Shown here piece after piece: positions 7,802-16,271 of a stretch of DNA of 61,383 nt. This DNA comes from Mycolicibacterium brisbanense. GTDB lineage: Bacteria > Actinomycetota > Actinomycetes > Mycobacteriales > Mycobacteriaceae. The notes under the pieces are model-generated. The model saw nothing but the letters and a program-made list of their open reading frames with translations, had not been told where the DNA came from and made no database searches. Location: the NCBI RefSeq assembly GCF_001570425.1, contig NZ_BCSX01000002.1:1-61383 (forward strand), written 5' to 3'. The number at the start of each line of letters is the position of its first letter. Within the stretch, counting starts at the first letter, position 1. Made by a program: the position numbers and the translations under genes.

Positions 7802-8228
7802 GACAGTCGAAGTCGACGCCCCCGCTGAGACGATCATGGCGATCGTCGCCGACTTCGAGGCCTATCCGCAGTGGAACCCGGAGATCAAGGGTTGCTGGAT
7901 TCTGGCCCGCTACGACGACGGCCGGCCCAGCCAGCTGCGGTTGGACGTCGAGATCCAAGGGCAGGCCGGTGTGTTCATCACCGCGGTCTACTACCCCGCC
8001 GAAAACCAGATCTACACCGTGCTGCAGCAGGGGGATCACTTCTCCAAGCAGGAGCAGCGGTTCTCGGTGGTGCCGCTCGGGGCCAGCACACTGCTGCAGG
8101 TCGACATGGAGGTCGAGGTCGACACGAAGCTGCCGATCCCCAGCCTGATGGTGAAGAAGCTCATCGGTGACACCCTCGACCACCTGGCCAATGCGCTGAT
8201 CACCAGGGCGCAGCAGCTGTCCGCCTAG
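7785..8228 (+). CDS. SRPBCC (START-like) family protein, Rv0164/TB18.5-like
   Basis: About 147 residues: MPLVSKTVEVDAPAETI, then ADFEAYPQWNPEIKG and ARYDDGRPSQLRLD. This is the polyketide-cyclase/START-like fold, a helix-grip cavity that binds a hydrophobic ligand. I use ATG 7785, which begins the conserved beta-strand; an upstream in-frame ATG at 7746 would add 13 residues and overlap the thioesterase more deeply. It is probably co-translated with the thioesterase. The convergent lipase ends 22 bp further on. The biochemical role is unknown. Confidence 0.85.
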   Translation: MPLVSKTVEVDAPAETIMAIVADFEAYPQWNPEIKGCWILARYDDGRPSQLRLDVEIQGQAGVFITAVYYPAENQIYTVLQQGDHFSKQEQRFSVVPLGASTLLQVDMEVEVDTKLPIPSLMVKKLIGDTLDHLANALITRAQQLSA

Positions 8229-8250
8229 CCAAACCACTGGGCGGTGAGCC

Positions 8251-9591
8251 CTAGAACTGCCCACAGTTCGGTGTGGTCGGCACACCGTTGAACCGGTCGG
8301 CGATCCACTGCATGCCGCGCTCGCCGTCCATGAAGTAGGCGAGCGCGTGGTTGACCGCCAGCTTGTTGAGGAACGGTGGTTGGTCGTTGGTCCAGAACTC
8401 GACGTCGGCGCCCTGCGCGCACCAGTCCCGGCCGAGCTGGTTGGCTCCCGTCCACGGCACCAGCGGATCGAAGTGGTTGCTGTCGATGAACACCGGCGCA
8501 GTGGGTTTGAGCCGGCCGATGCGCTGCAGGTCGAGCAGGCTCTTGAACGGTTCGTTGGCGATCACGTCGTAGGGGTCGCCGTTGAAATACGAACGCAGAT
8601 GGTGGAATCCGAAGGTCAACGCGGTTTCGACGACGCACTGGTCCTTGGTCTTGGCGAGCAGGTCCTCGCCTTGCGGGGTGAGCTTGTCGTGGATCGCGTC
8701 GGCGGCTTCGGGGTAGGCCGCGATGGCGCCGTTGATGAGATAGCCGACGGCTCCGACCAGGATGCTGCCGTCGACGTAGGGCAACAGCTCGGGCAGATCG
8801 GCAGGCGGAGCGCCGGCGTATGCGCCGACCAGATGCAGCTCGGGCGCGTAGCCGGGCGCCGATTCCGCGGCTGCTGCGCTGGCCCCGCCGCCCTGCGAAT
8901 AGCCCCACAGCGCCACCGGTCCGTCGGGCGTCAGTGACGTCCCGGGCAGTCTCTTCGCCGCCCGCGCCGCATCGAGAAGCGCTTGCGCCTCGGCCAGCCG
9001 GTTGACGTAGGTGTGCACACCGGGTGTGCCCAAACCCTCGTAATCGGTTACCACCACCGCGAATCCACGCGCGACCATGGTGGCGACGAACAGTTCCTCA
9101 TAGCCCATGGTGATGTCGAGACCGCTGGAGAAGTGGATGCTCTGGCCGAACACGCGCGACGGCGCGCACTGGTCACCCTGGCCCTGGGTGCCCGGCGCGA
9201 ACGCGATCAACGGGCGTGGTCCGGCTCCCGGCCAGGGTCGGTCGGGTTCGAAGTAGGTGCCGGTGACCGCGGTGGGCTTACCGCGAGAGTCGTTGCTGAG
9301 GTACATGATTCGGGTGGCGGTGGCCACCCAGCTGCCGAGCTGCCCGGACGGTTCGTAGACGATCCGCATGGGCTCGCTGCGGATCAGATCGCCGGGGTTC
9401 CCGGCCGGCAGCGGGTCCGGCGGAGTGTAGAACTCGCCGTACCGATTGCACTGGAATTCCTTGGCGTATATGTCATCCGGCTCGAAACCACAGTTCCCGG
9501 TGACCGGGTCGGCCGCGGCGGGCACGGTGGTGGCGCACAGCAGTGCGACGGCAGCGAGCAGCGACATGAACCAGTTACGGTTGACCCCCAC
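8251..9591 (-). CDS. Secreted lipase (LIP-family alpha/beta hydrolase)
   Basis: About 446 residues, secretory lipase family. From GTG 9591 the N-terminus is MGVNRNWFMSLLAAVALL followed by CATTVPAAADP, a normal Sec signal peptide cut after AAA or AAAD; ATG 9567 is an alternative. The nucleophile elbow is GYSQGGGAS; HFDPLVPW and VNHALAY flank the likely Asp and His. Paired Cys residues (GNCGF, QCNRY, QCAPS, NCGQF) fit an extracellular enzyme. It likely hydrolyses acylglycerols or other lipid esters. It lies directly downstream of mce1R on the same strand (10-bp gap) and may be co-transcribed. Mtb lacks a gene at this position. Confidence 0.85.
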   Translation of the reverse strand: MGVNRNWFMSLLAAVALLCATTVPAAADPVTGNCGFEPDDIYAKEFQCNRYGEFYTPPDPLPAGNPGDLIRSEPMRIVYEPSGQLGSWVATATRIMYLSNDSRGKPTAVTGTYFEPDRPWPGAGPRPLIAFAPGTQGQGDQCAPSRVFGQSIHFSSGLDITMGYEELFVATMVARGFAVVVTDYEGLGTPGVHTYVNRLAEAQALLDAARAAKRLPGTSLTPDGPVALWGYSQGGGASAAAAESAPGYAPELHLVGAYAGAPPADLPELLPYVDGSILVGAVGYLINGAIAAYPEAADAIHDKLTPQGEDLLAKTKDQCVVETALTFGFHHLRSYFNGDPYDVIANEPFKSLLDLQRIGRLKPTAPVFIDSNHFDPLVPWTGANQLGRDWCAQGADVEFWTNDQPPFLNKLAVNHALAYFMDGERGMQWIADRFNGVPTTPNCGQF

Positions 9592-9601
9592 CCGCGGATC
9601 G

Positions 9602-10327
9602 TTACATATTCGATGCCGGATCGGACTCGTTTTCGTGATTCCACATGCCACTCTCGTCCAGCCGCGCGATCAACCGCGTTGCGCCGTCGGTGAACTGGAC
9701 GGCGTTGAGCCGCACCGCACTGTCGATGTCGCGACGCCGCAGTGCCGCGATCAACTCCCGGTGGTGTGCGATCGCCTCGGCGCCCCACCGTGGATCGTTC
9801 GAATAGACCAGCGCGGGCAGATACCGTGCGACGTGAAGAAGGAACCACGCCAACTTGATTCGGCCGCTGGCCCGGTTGAACGCGCGGTGGAACGCGAACT
9901 CCGCCGACGCGACCTCATCGGCGTCTCTCCGGGCGACCGCCCCTTCGAGATCGACGGTGAGCCGCTCCAGCTCGTCGATCTCGTCATCGGTGATGCGCTC
10001 GGCCGCGGTGGCGGCGAGTTCGCGCGCGATGGTGGCCTGCAACCAGAAGATGTCCTCGACGTCGGTGCGGGTCAACGGGACCACGACATGCCCGCGGTGC
10101 GGCTCCAGCTGCACCATGCCCTCACCGCGCAGCGTGCGCAGCGCCTCGCGCACAGGCGTGATGCTGACGCCGAGCGTGGCCGCGGTTTCGTCCAGCCGGA
10201 TGAACGTGCCGGGCCGCAGTACGCCGGTCATGATCTCGGCGCGCAGATGGGCCGCCACCTCGTCGGAGAGTTGCTCGCGACGGGCGACACGACGGCGCCG
10301 CGCGGCGGGGCGGGCGGGTGCGTTCAC
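9602..10327 (-). CDS. mce1R: GntR-family repressor of the mce1 operon (Mce1R-like)
   Basis: About 241 residues, FadR/VanR subgroup of GntR. The winged helix covers residues ~20-80: EQLSDEVAAHLRAEIMTGVL, then RPGTFIRLDETAATLGVS and ITPVREALRTLRGEGMVQLE. The all-helical C-domain follows (AEFAFHRAFNRASGRIKLAW). GTG 10327 is chosen: GGAGA lies 5 nt upstream, and MNAPARPAARRRR fits the Mtb protein start. In Mtb, Mce1R represses fadD5-mce1 and is divergent from it, as here. An AT-rich palindrome in the shared gap is the likely operator. The ligand is unknown, probably a lipid metabolite. Confidence 0.9.
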   Translation of the reverse strand: MNAPARPAARRRRVARREQLSDEVAAHLRAEIMTGVLRPGTFIRLDETAATLGVSITPVREALRTLRGEGMVQLEPHRGHVVVPLTRTDVEDIFWLQATIARELAATAAERITDDEIDELERLTVDLEGAVARRDADEVASAEFAFHRAFNRASGRIKLAWFLLHVARYLPALVYSNDPRWGAEAIAHHRELIAALRRRDIDSAVRLNAVQFTDGATRLIARLDESGMWNHENESDPASNM

Positions 10328-10391
10328 ATGTTCTCCGGTCAGGCTTGTACTCGTGAGGCCGAGGCCATAGTGTGACCGGGGCAACCCAATG

Positions 10392-10407
10392 TTTGATCAA
10401 ATATCAA
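10392..10407. promoter_or_regulatory. Candidate Mce1R operator
   Basis: The AT-rich stretch contains the perfect 10-bp palindrome TTTGATCAAA (10392-10401) and, overlapping it, TTGAT-N5-ATCAA (10393-10407). It lies in the 106-bp gap between mce1R and fadD5, where the GC-rich genome otherwise rarely has such sequence. A GntR dimer site here is inferred from position and symmetry. Confidence 0.5.
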
Positions 10408-10433
10408 CATCATGCAACTGGAGTACCGGACCG

Positions 10434-12080
10434 TTGACAGCCGAGCCGTCCCCCACTGAGCAGCCCTATCTGGCGCGTCGTCAGAACTGGACCAACCAAC
10501 TGGCCCGGCACGCGCTCATGCAGCCCGACAACACCGCGCTGCGGTTCCTGGGGCACACCACCACCTGGCGTGAGCTCCATGAACGGGTCGACAAAATCGC
10601 CGGCGCCCTGAGCCGACGCGGTATCGGCGCGGGTGACCGGGTGCTGATCCTGATGCTCAACCGCCCTGAGTTCATCGAATCATTCCTTGCCGCAAACAAA
10701 CTCGGTGCCATCGCGGTGCCGGTGAACTTCCGGATGACGCCTCCGGAGATCGCCTTCCTGGTCGGCGACTGCCAAGCGCGCGTCGTCGTCACCGAGTCCG
10801 TGCTGGCCGGGGTGGCCACCGCGGTGCGTGACCTGGATCCGACGTTGCAGACGGTGATCGTCGCGGGCGGGGGCGGTGACGATGGTGTGCTCGGTTACGA
10901 CGACCTCATCGCAGAGCCCGGCGAGAGCCCGGAAGTCGTTGACATTCCGGATGATTCGCCTGCGCTGATCATGTACACGTCCGGGACCACCGGCCGGCCC
11001 AAGGGTGCGGTGCTCACCCACGCGAACCTCAGCGGCCAGGCGATGACCAACATGTTCACCGTCGGCGTCGACCTCGCCAATGACGTCGGCTTCATCGGTG
11101 TCCCGCTGTTCCACATCGCCGGAATCGCGGGCAACGTGACCACCGGGCTGCTGTTGGGCCTGCCCACCGTGCTCTACCCGCTGGGCGCCTTCGATCCGGG
11201 GGCGCTGCTCGACGTGCTGGAAGCCGAGAACGTCACCGGCATCTTCCTGGTGCCCGCGCAGTGGCAGGCCGTCTGCGCCGCGCAGCAAGCCAAGCCCCGC
11301 AATCTCAAACTGCGCGTGCTGTCCTGGGGTGCGGCCCCGGCGTCGGACACGCTGCTGCGCACCATGGCCGAGACGTTCCCCGGCGCCCAGATCCTCGCGG
11401 CGTTCGGGCAGACCGAGATGTCGCCGGTCACCTGCATGCTGTTGGCCCAGGACGCGATTCGGAAACTCGGGTCCGTCGGTCGCGTCATCCCCACGGTGTC
11501 GGCACGCATCGTCGACGAGAACATGAACGATGTGGCCGTCGGTGACGTCGGCGAGATCGTTTACCGGGCACCGACACTGATGGCCGGTTACTGGAACAAC
11601 CCGAAGGCCACCGCCGAAGCGTTCGCGGGCGGCTGGTTCCACTCCGGCGATCTGGTACGCCAGGACGAGGAAGGCTACGTCTGGGTGGTGGACCGCAAGA
11701 AGGACATGATCATCTCCGGCGGAGAGAACATCTACTGCGCCGAGGTGGAGAACGCCCTCGCAGCCCACCCGGCGATCGTCGAAGCCGCCGTGATCGGGCG
11801 TCCCCACGAGAAGTGGGGAGAGGTGCCCGTGGCTGTCGTGGCGCTCAGCGGTGGTCAGGACGCGCCGCTGAATCTGGGAGATCTCGACGAGTTCCTCAGC
11901 GAGCGACTGGCCCGCTACAAGCACCCCAAGGCGCTCGAGGTCGTCGAGGCGTTGCCGCGTAACCCCGCAGGCAAGGTGCTCAAGACCGAGCTCCGTGAGC
12001 GCTTCGGCCGCGGTGAACAGATTAACGTTAGCGAAACTTATTCTCCGTCAACGGTTTCTGCAGGTCACCAAGGAAGATAG
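10434..12080 (+). CDS. fadD5: Fatty-acid CoA ligase FadD5
   Basis: About 548 residues of an ANL-family acyl-CoA synthetase. The AMP-binding loop is YTSGTTGRPKGAVLTH; later motifs are GQTEMSP, GGWFHSGDL, VDRKKDMIISGGENIY and the terminal PRNPAGKVLKTEL Lys loop. It activates fatty or recycled mycolic acids to acyl-CoA. TTG 10434 (preceded by GGAG) gives MTAEPSP...QQPYLARRQNW-like N-terminus similar to Mtb FadD5; the ATG at 10389 would place the operator inside the gene. It precedes yrbE1A exactly as in Mtb. The last ~20 residues are not conserved in type. The 180-bp gap to yrbE1A may hold another promoter (TACAGT at 12156-12161). Confidence 0.9.
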   Translation: MTAEPSPTEQPYLARRQNWTNQLARHALMQPDNTALRFLGHTTTWRELHERVDKIAGALSRRGIGAGDRVLILMLNRPEFIESFLAANKLGAIAVPVNFRMTPPEIAFLVGDCQARVVVTESVLAGVATAVRDLDPTLQTVIVAGGGGDDGVLGYDDLIAEPGESPEVVDIPDDSPALIMYTSGTTGRPKGAVLTHANLSGQAMTNMFTVGVDLANDVGFIGVPLFHIAGIAGNVTTGLLLGLPTVLYPLGAFDPGALLDVLEAENVTGIFLVPAQWQAVCAAQQAKPRNLKLRVLSWGAAPASDTLLRTMAETFPGAQILAAFGQTEMSPVTCMLLAQDAIRKLGSVGRVIPTVSARIVDENMNDVAVGDVGEIVYRAPTLMAGYWNNPKATAEAFAGGWFHSGDLVRQDEEGYVWVVDRKKDMIISGGENIYCAEVENALAAHPAIVEAAVIGRPHEKWGEVPVAVVALSGGQDAPLNLGDLDEFLSERLARYKHPKALEVVEALPRNPAGKVLKTELRERFGRGEQINVSETYSPSTVSAGHQGR

Positions 12081-12260
12081 AGATCGGGGTCGGGGTTTGC
12101 TAACGGTTCACGGCATAATCCAGCCGATGCGGTACACGGCCACGTTTGTATCGGGTACAGTCCTGTGGTCTCACTTACTACCCACGAGTAGGGAGATGCA
12201 GATCACGTATGCGGGGTTGAGGCAAGGAGGGGGCGTGCGAAACGTCCAGGGGGTGCACCG

Positions 12261-13061
12261 GTGACGGCATCGTCCAACGCACTTGTCGGCTACGTTCGTG
12301 ATCAGCTCGAGAAGCCGATGGCGATGGTCGGTGGCTTCTTCAAGATGACAGTACTCACCGGTAAGGCACTTCTCACCCGGCCGTTCCAGTGGAAGGAATT
12401 CGTCCTTCAGAGCTGGTTTCTGATCCGGGTGGCGTTCCTGCCGACACTGGCGGTGTCCATCCCGCTGACGGTGCTCATCATCTTCACGCTGAACATCCTG
12501 CTCGCGGAGTTCGGTGCGGCCGACATCTCCGGCGCCGGTGCAGGTCTGGCCGCGGTGACGCAGCTGGGACCCCTGGTGACGGTGTTGGTCGTGGCCGGTG
12601 CCGGGTCGACGGCCATCTGCGCCGACCTTGGCGCCCGCACGGTCCGCGAAGAGATCGACGCCATGGAGGTGCTGGGCATCGATCCGATCGAGCGCCTCGT
12701 GGTTCCCCGCGTCGTCGCCGCGACGTTCGTCGCCTTCCTGCTCAACGGCACCGTGATCATCATCGGCCTGGTCGGTGGCTTCTTCTTCGGTGTGTACATC
12801 CAGAACGTCTCCGCCGGTGCGTACGTGTCCACGCTGACGCTGCTCACCGGTTTCCCCGAGGTCATGATCTCGGTCATCAAGGCCACGGTCTTCGGTCTGA
12901 TCGCCGGGCTCGTGGGTTGCTACCGCGGGCTGACCACAGCCGGCGGTTCGAAAGGTGTTGGTACGGCGGTGAACGAGACCCTGGTCTTGTGCGTCATCGC
13001 TCTGTTCGCTGTCAACGTCGTGCTCACCACCATCGGTGTGCGGTTCGGAACGAAGACCTGA
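12261..13061 (+). CDS. yrbE1A: YrbE1A, MlaE-type permease of the Mce1 transporter
   Basis: 266 residues, close to the Mtb protein. It has several membrane segments (LIRVAFLPTLAVSIPLTVLI, VLVVAGAGSTAICADL, AFLLNGTVIIIGLVGGFFFG, CVIALFAVNVVLTTIGV). The MlaE/EQ-loop signature is ARTVREEIDAMEVLGIDPIE, the contact for the ATPase MceG, which is encoded elsewhere. With YrbE1B it forms the inner-membrane channel for lipid import. The start is GTG 12261 with AGGGGG about 8 nt upstream. yrbE1B starts 1 bp after its stop, so the genes are one operon. Confidence 0.95.
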   Translation: MTASSNALVGYVRDQLEKPMAMVGGFFKMTVLTGKALLTRPFQWKEFVLQSWFLIRVAFLPTLAVSIPLTVLIIFTLNILLAEFGAADISGAGAGLAAVTQLGPLVTVLVVAGAGSTAICADLGARTVREEIDAMEVLGIDPIERLVVPRVVAATFVAFLLNGTVIIIGLVGGFFFGVYIQNVSAGAYVSTLTLLTGFPEVMISVIKATVFGLIAGLVGCYRGLTTAGGSKGVGTAVNETLVLCVIALFAVNVVLTTIGVRFGTKT

Positions 13062-13062
13062 C

Positions 13063-13932
13063 ATGAGTACATCAACAGTCCTTCGCTCCCGGTTCCCCCG
13101 GGCGTTCGCGCGTTCGTCCGAGGTGGCGGCCGCACCCGGCCGGCTGCTCGACAGCATGGGCCACGTCGGGTGGTTCGTGGTGCAGGCCGTCGGTCACGTA
13201 CCGCACGCTTTCCGCCACTACCGGCGTGAGACGCTGCGGCTGGTCGCCGAGATCGGCATGGGCACCGGCGCCATGGCCGTCATCGGTGGCACCGTCGCCA
13301 TCATCGGCTTCGTCACCCTGTCCGCGGGCTCATTGATCGCCATCCAGGGTTTCGCATCCCTGGGCAACATCGGTGTCGAGGCGTTCACCGGGTTCTTCGC
13401 CGCCCTGGCCAACGTGCGCGTCGTCGCGCCCGTGGTCACCGGCCAGGCGCTGGCCTCGACCGTCGGCGCAGGCGCGACCGCCGAGCTCGGCGCCATGCGC
13501 ATCAGCGAAGAGGTCGACGCCCTGGAAGTCATGGGTATCAAGTCGATTTCGTACCTGGTGTCCACGCGGCTGATGGCAGGCGCCATCGTCATCGTCCCGC
13601 TGTACGCGATGGCCATCCTGCTGTCGTTCCTGTCGGCGCAGCTGGTGACGACCATCTTCTACGCCCAGTCGGTCGGAACGTACGAGCACTACTTCCATAC
13701 GTTCCTGCGCGTCGACGACGTGATGTGGTCCTTCCTCGAGGTCGTCATCATGTCGATCATCGTGATGTTGAACCATTGCTACTTCGGCTATTACGCCAGT
13801 GGCGGTGCTGTCGGTGTCGGTGAGGCAGTGGGGAGGTCGATGCGCACCTCGTTGATCGCGATCGTGTGTGTGGTCCTGTTGGCATCGTTGGCGCTGTACG
13901 GCACCGACCCCAACTTCAACCTCACGGTGTAG
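13063..13932 (+). CDS. yrbE1B: YrbE1B, MlaE-type permease of the Mce1 transporter
   Basis: 289 residues, the expected length. The EQ-loop is MRISEEVDALEVMGIKSISY; membrane segments include MAVIGGTVAIIGFVTLSAGS and IVIVPLYAMAILLSFL. A longer N-terminal cytosolic arm precedes the first segment, as in other YrbE B subunits. It pairs with YrbE1A as the permease heterodimer. ATG 13063 follows the yrbE1A stop by 1 bp; an in-frame upstream ATG (13036) lies inside yrbE1A and is rejected. Confidence 0.95.
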   Translation: MSTSTVLRSRFPRAFARSSEVAAAPGRLLDSMGHVGWFVVQAVGHVPHAFRHYRRETLRLVAEIGMGTGAMAVIGGTVAIIGFVTLSAGSLIAIQGFASLGNIGVEAFTGFFAALANVRVVAPVVTGQALASTVGAGATAELGAMRISEEVDALEVMGIKSISYLVSTRLMAGAIVIVPLYAMAILLSFLSAQLVTTIFYAQSVGTYEHYFHTFLRVDDVMWSFLEVVIMSIIVMLNHCYFGYYASGGAVGVGEAVGRSMRTSLIAIVCVVLLASLALYGTDPNFNLTV

Positions 13933-13936
13933 CGCC

Positions 13937-15157
13937 ATGACCGCGCCCCACGCCCCCCTGAACAAGTCGAAGACCCCGCCGTACAAGTTGGCGGGGCTCG
14001 TCCTGGCCTTGGTGACCGCGCTGGTCCTGGCCCTGACCTGGCTGCAGTTTCGCGGGTTTTTCGAGCCCAAGACACAGTTGACTGTGCTGTCCGGCCGGGC
14101 GGGCTTGTCGATGGACCCGGGTTCGAAGGTCACCTACAACGGCGTGCCGATCGGCCGGCTGGCCACGGTCAACGTGGTCGAGGTCAACGACAACCCGGAA
14201 GCCAAGCTCATCCTGGACGTCGACCCGAAGTACCTGCACCTGATCCCGCAGAACGTGGACGCCGAGTTGCGGGCCACCACGGTGTTCGGCAACAAGTACA
14301 TCTCGTTCATCTCGCCGCCGAATCCGTCCCCGGAACGGGTCTCGGCGGACACCCCGATTCAGGCCCAGGGCGTGACGACGGAGTTCAACACGCTGTTCGA
14401 GACCATCACCAAGATCTCCGAGCAGGTCGACCCGATCAAGCTCAACGAGACACTGACGGCGACGGCCCAGGCCCTCGACGGGCTCGGCGACAAGTTCGGG
14501 CAGTCGATCGTCAACGGCAACACGATCTTGGCCGACCTCAACCCGCGCATGCCCCAGATCCGCCACGACATCACGGCGTTGGCCGATCTCAGCGAGATCT
14601 ACGCCAACGCGTCGCCGGACCTGTGGAACGGGCTCACCAACGCCGTCACCACCGCCCACACCCTCAACGATCAACGCGGCAACCTCGACCAAGCCCTCGT
14701 CGCCGCAGTCGGCTTCGGCAACACCGGCGGTGACATCTTCGAACGCGGCGGCCCTTACCTGGTGCGTGGCGCCCAGGACCTGCTGCCGACCTCGGCGCTG
14801 CTGGACAAGTACAGCCCGGCGTTGTTCTGCACCATCCGCAACTTCCACGACGCCGCGCCGAAGCTGGCCGCCGCGCTCGGCGGTAACGGCTACTCGCTGC
14901 TGACGCACTCGCTCGTCGTCGGCGTCGGCAACGCGTACGTGTACCCGGACAACCTGCCTCGGGTGAATGCCAAGGGCGGTCCCGAGGGCCGGCCGGGCTG
15001 CTGGCAGCCCATCACCCGCGACCTGTGGCCGATGCCGTACCTGGTGATGGACACCGGTGCGTCGATCGCGCCGTACAACCACTTCGAACTCGGTCAGCCG
15101 TTGACGGCCGAGTACGTCTGGGGCCGCCAAGTGGGGGAGAACACGATCAACCCATGA
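13937..15157 (+). CDS. mce1A: Mce1A, MCE-domain subunit
   Basis: 406 residues. A short cytosolic lead (MTAPHAPLNKSKTPPYK) is followed by one membrane anchor (LAGLVLALVTALVLALTW). The MCE/MlaD domain covers about residues 38-115 (LTVLSGRAGLSMDPGSKVTY, GVPIGRLATV). A long helical domain follows (residues ~150-330), and the C-terminal part carries two Cys. Six different Mce chains form a periplasmic tunnel carrying fatty acids to YrbE1AB. ATG 13937 lies 4 bp after the yrbE1B stop. Its stop overlaps a 29-codon ORF (ATGA) that reaches mce1B. Confidence 0.95.
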   Translation: MTAPHAPLNKSKTPPYKLAGLVLALVTALVLALTWLQFRGFFEPKTQLTVLSGRAGLSMDPGSKVTYNGVPIGRLATVNVVEVNDNPEAKLILDVDPKYLHLIPQNVDAELRATTVFGNKYISFISPPNPSPERVSADTPIQAQGVTTEFNTLFETITKISEQVDPIKLNETLTATAQALDGLGDKFGQSIVNGNTILADLNPRMPQIRHDITALADLSEIYANASPDLWNGLTNAVTTAHTLNDQRGNLDQALVAAVGFGNTGGDIFERGGPYLVRGAQDLLPTSALLDKYSPALFCTIRNFHDAAPKLAAALGGNGYSLLTHSLVVGVGNAYVYPDNLPRVNAKGGPEGRPGCWQPITRDLWPMPYLVMDTGASIAPYNHFELGQPLTAEYVWGRQVGENTINP

Positions 15158-15243
15158 GCGAAGCGAATAGAAAACAGATGCGTGACGTTTGCGCAATCGC
15201 CCAGATGCCAGGCGGGACCCGAGCCTGCGAGGGAACCGCATGA
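15154..15243 (+). CDS. 29-codon ORF bridging mce1A and mce1B
   Basis: ATG at 15154 overlaps the mce1A stop (ATGA), and the TGA at 15241-15243 overlaps the mce1B ATG (ATGA). The peptide reads MSEANRKQMRDVCAIAQM, then PGGTRACEGTA. It fills the only gap of more than 10 bp inside the mce1A-F run. The start carries the string ATGAGCGAAGCGA, similar to GAGCGA-rich junction sequences elsewhere in the window. It could be a coupling ORF that hands ribosomes to mce1B rather than a functional protein. No family is recognised. Confidence 0.35.
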   Translation: MSEANRKQMRDVCAIAQMPGGTRACEGTA

Positions 15244-16271
15244 GTATCAAGGGCACACTCATCAAACTGGGGATCTTCTCCCTGGTGTTGCTCACGTTCA
15301 CCGCGCTCATCTTCGTGGTGTTCGGGCAGATCCGGTTCAACAGCACCAACGAGTACTCGGCGATCTTCAAGAACGTCAGTGGTCTGCGCAGCGGGCAGTT
15401 CGTCCGGGCCGCCGGCGTCGAGGTCGGCAAGGTCTCCAAGGTCGACCTGATCAACGGCGGCGAGCAGGCCGAGGTGACGTTCAACGTCGAGAAGTCGTTG
15501 CCGTTGTTCGACCAGACCACCGCGGCGATCCGCTACCAGGACCTGATCGGCAACCGCTACCTCGAGCTCAAGCGCGGCGAGAGCAACAAGATCATGCCTC
15601 CCGGCAGCACCATCCCGCTGGACCGCACGCAGCCCGCACTGGATCTCGACGCCCTGGTCGGTGGCTTCAGGCCGCTGTTCAACTCGCTGGCCCCGGACAA
15701 GGTGAACACCATCGCCAAGTCGCTGATCACGGTGTTCCAGGGGCAGGGCGGCACCATCAACGACATCCTGGATCAGACCTCGCAGCTGACCTCCACCATC
15801 GCCGACCGCGATCAAGCCATCGGCGAGGTGATCAAGAACCTCAACATCGTCCTGGACACCACGGTCAGGCACCAGAAGCAGTTCGACGACACGTTGAAGA
15901 ACTTCGAGACGCTGATCACCGGCCTGAAGAACCGGGCCGACCCCATCGGCGCCTCGGTGGCCAACATCAGCAACGCGGCGGGTTCGCTTGCCGACCTGCT
16001 GAGCGACAACCGGCCGCTGCTGCACGACACGCTGGGCTATCTCGACGTCATCCAGAAGCCACTGATCGACCAGAAGCAGGAGGTCAACGACATCCTGGTG
16101 CAGATTCCGGCAGCACTGAAGATCATCGGCCGAGCTGGTGGTATCTACGGCGACTTCTTCAACTTCTACGCCTGTGACCTCTCGTTGAAGCTCAACGGGT
16201 TGCAGCCGGGCGGCCCTGTCCGAACCGTACGAATCACATCGCAGCCGTCGGGTAGGTGCACGCCGAAATGA
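15240..16271 (+). CDS. mce1B: Mce1B, MCE-domain subunit
   Basis: 343 residues: MSIKGTLIKLGIFSLVLL and an anchor to about residue 27, then the MCE domain at ~33-115 (SGLRSGQFVRAAGVEVGKVS, GNRYLELKRG). The helical region contains the TVFQGQGGTINDILDQTSQL segment. The C-terminus has DFFNFYACDLSLKLNGLQ and a final RCTPK, as in the Mtb protein. ATG 15240 is supported by GAGGGA upstream; an upstream in-frame ATG (15189) would add a non-conserved arm. The stop overlaps mce1C by ATGA. Confidence 0.95.
   Translation: MSIKGTLIKLGIFSLVLLTFTALIFVVFGQIRFNSTNEYSAIFKNVSGLRSGQFVRAAGVEVGKVSKVDLINGGEQAEVTFNVEKSLPLFDQTTAAIRYQDLIGNRYLELKRGESNKIMPPGSTIPLDRTQPALDLDALVGGFRPLFNSLAPDKVNTIAKSLITVFQGQGGTINDILDQTSQLTSTIADRDQAIGEVIKNLNIVLDTTVRHQKQFDDTLKNFETLITGLKNRADPIGASVANISNAAGSLADLLSDNRPLLHDTLGYLDVIQKPLIDQKQEVNDILVQIPAALKIIGRAGGIYGDFFNFYACDLSLKLNGLQPGGPVRTVRITSQPSGRCTPK

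Noticed and set aside
10680..11924. 414-codon open frame antisense to fadD5
   Set aside because: Composition typical of shadow frames; FadD5 motifs cover the same DNA.
13922..15520. 532-codon open frame antisense to mce1A
   Set aside because: Arg/Val/Gly-rich shadow of a GC-rich coding strand; mce1A has clear domains and operon context.
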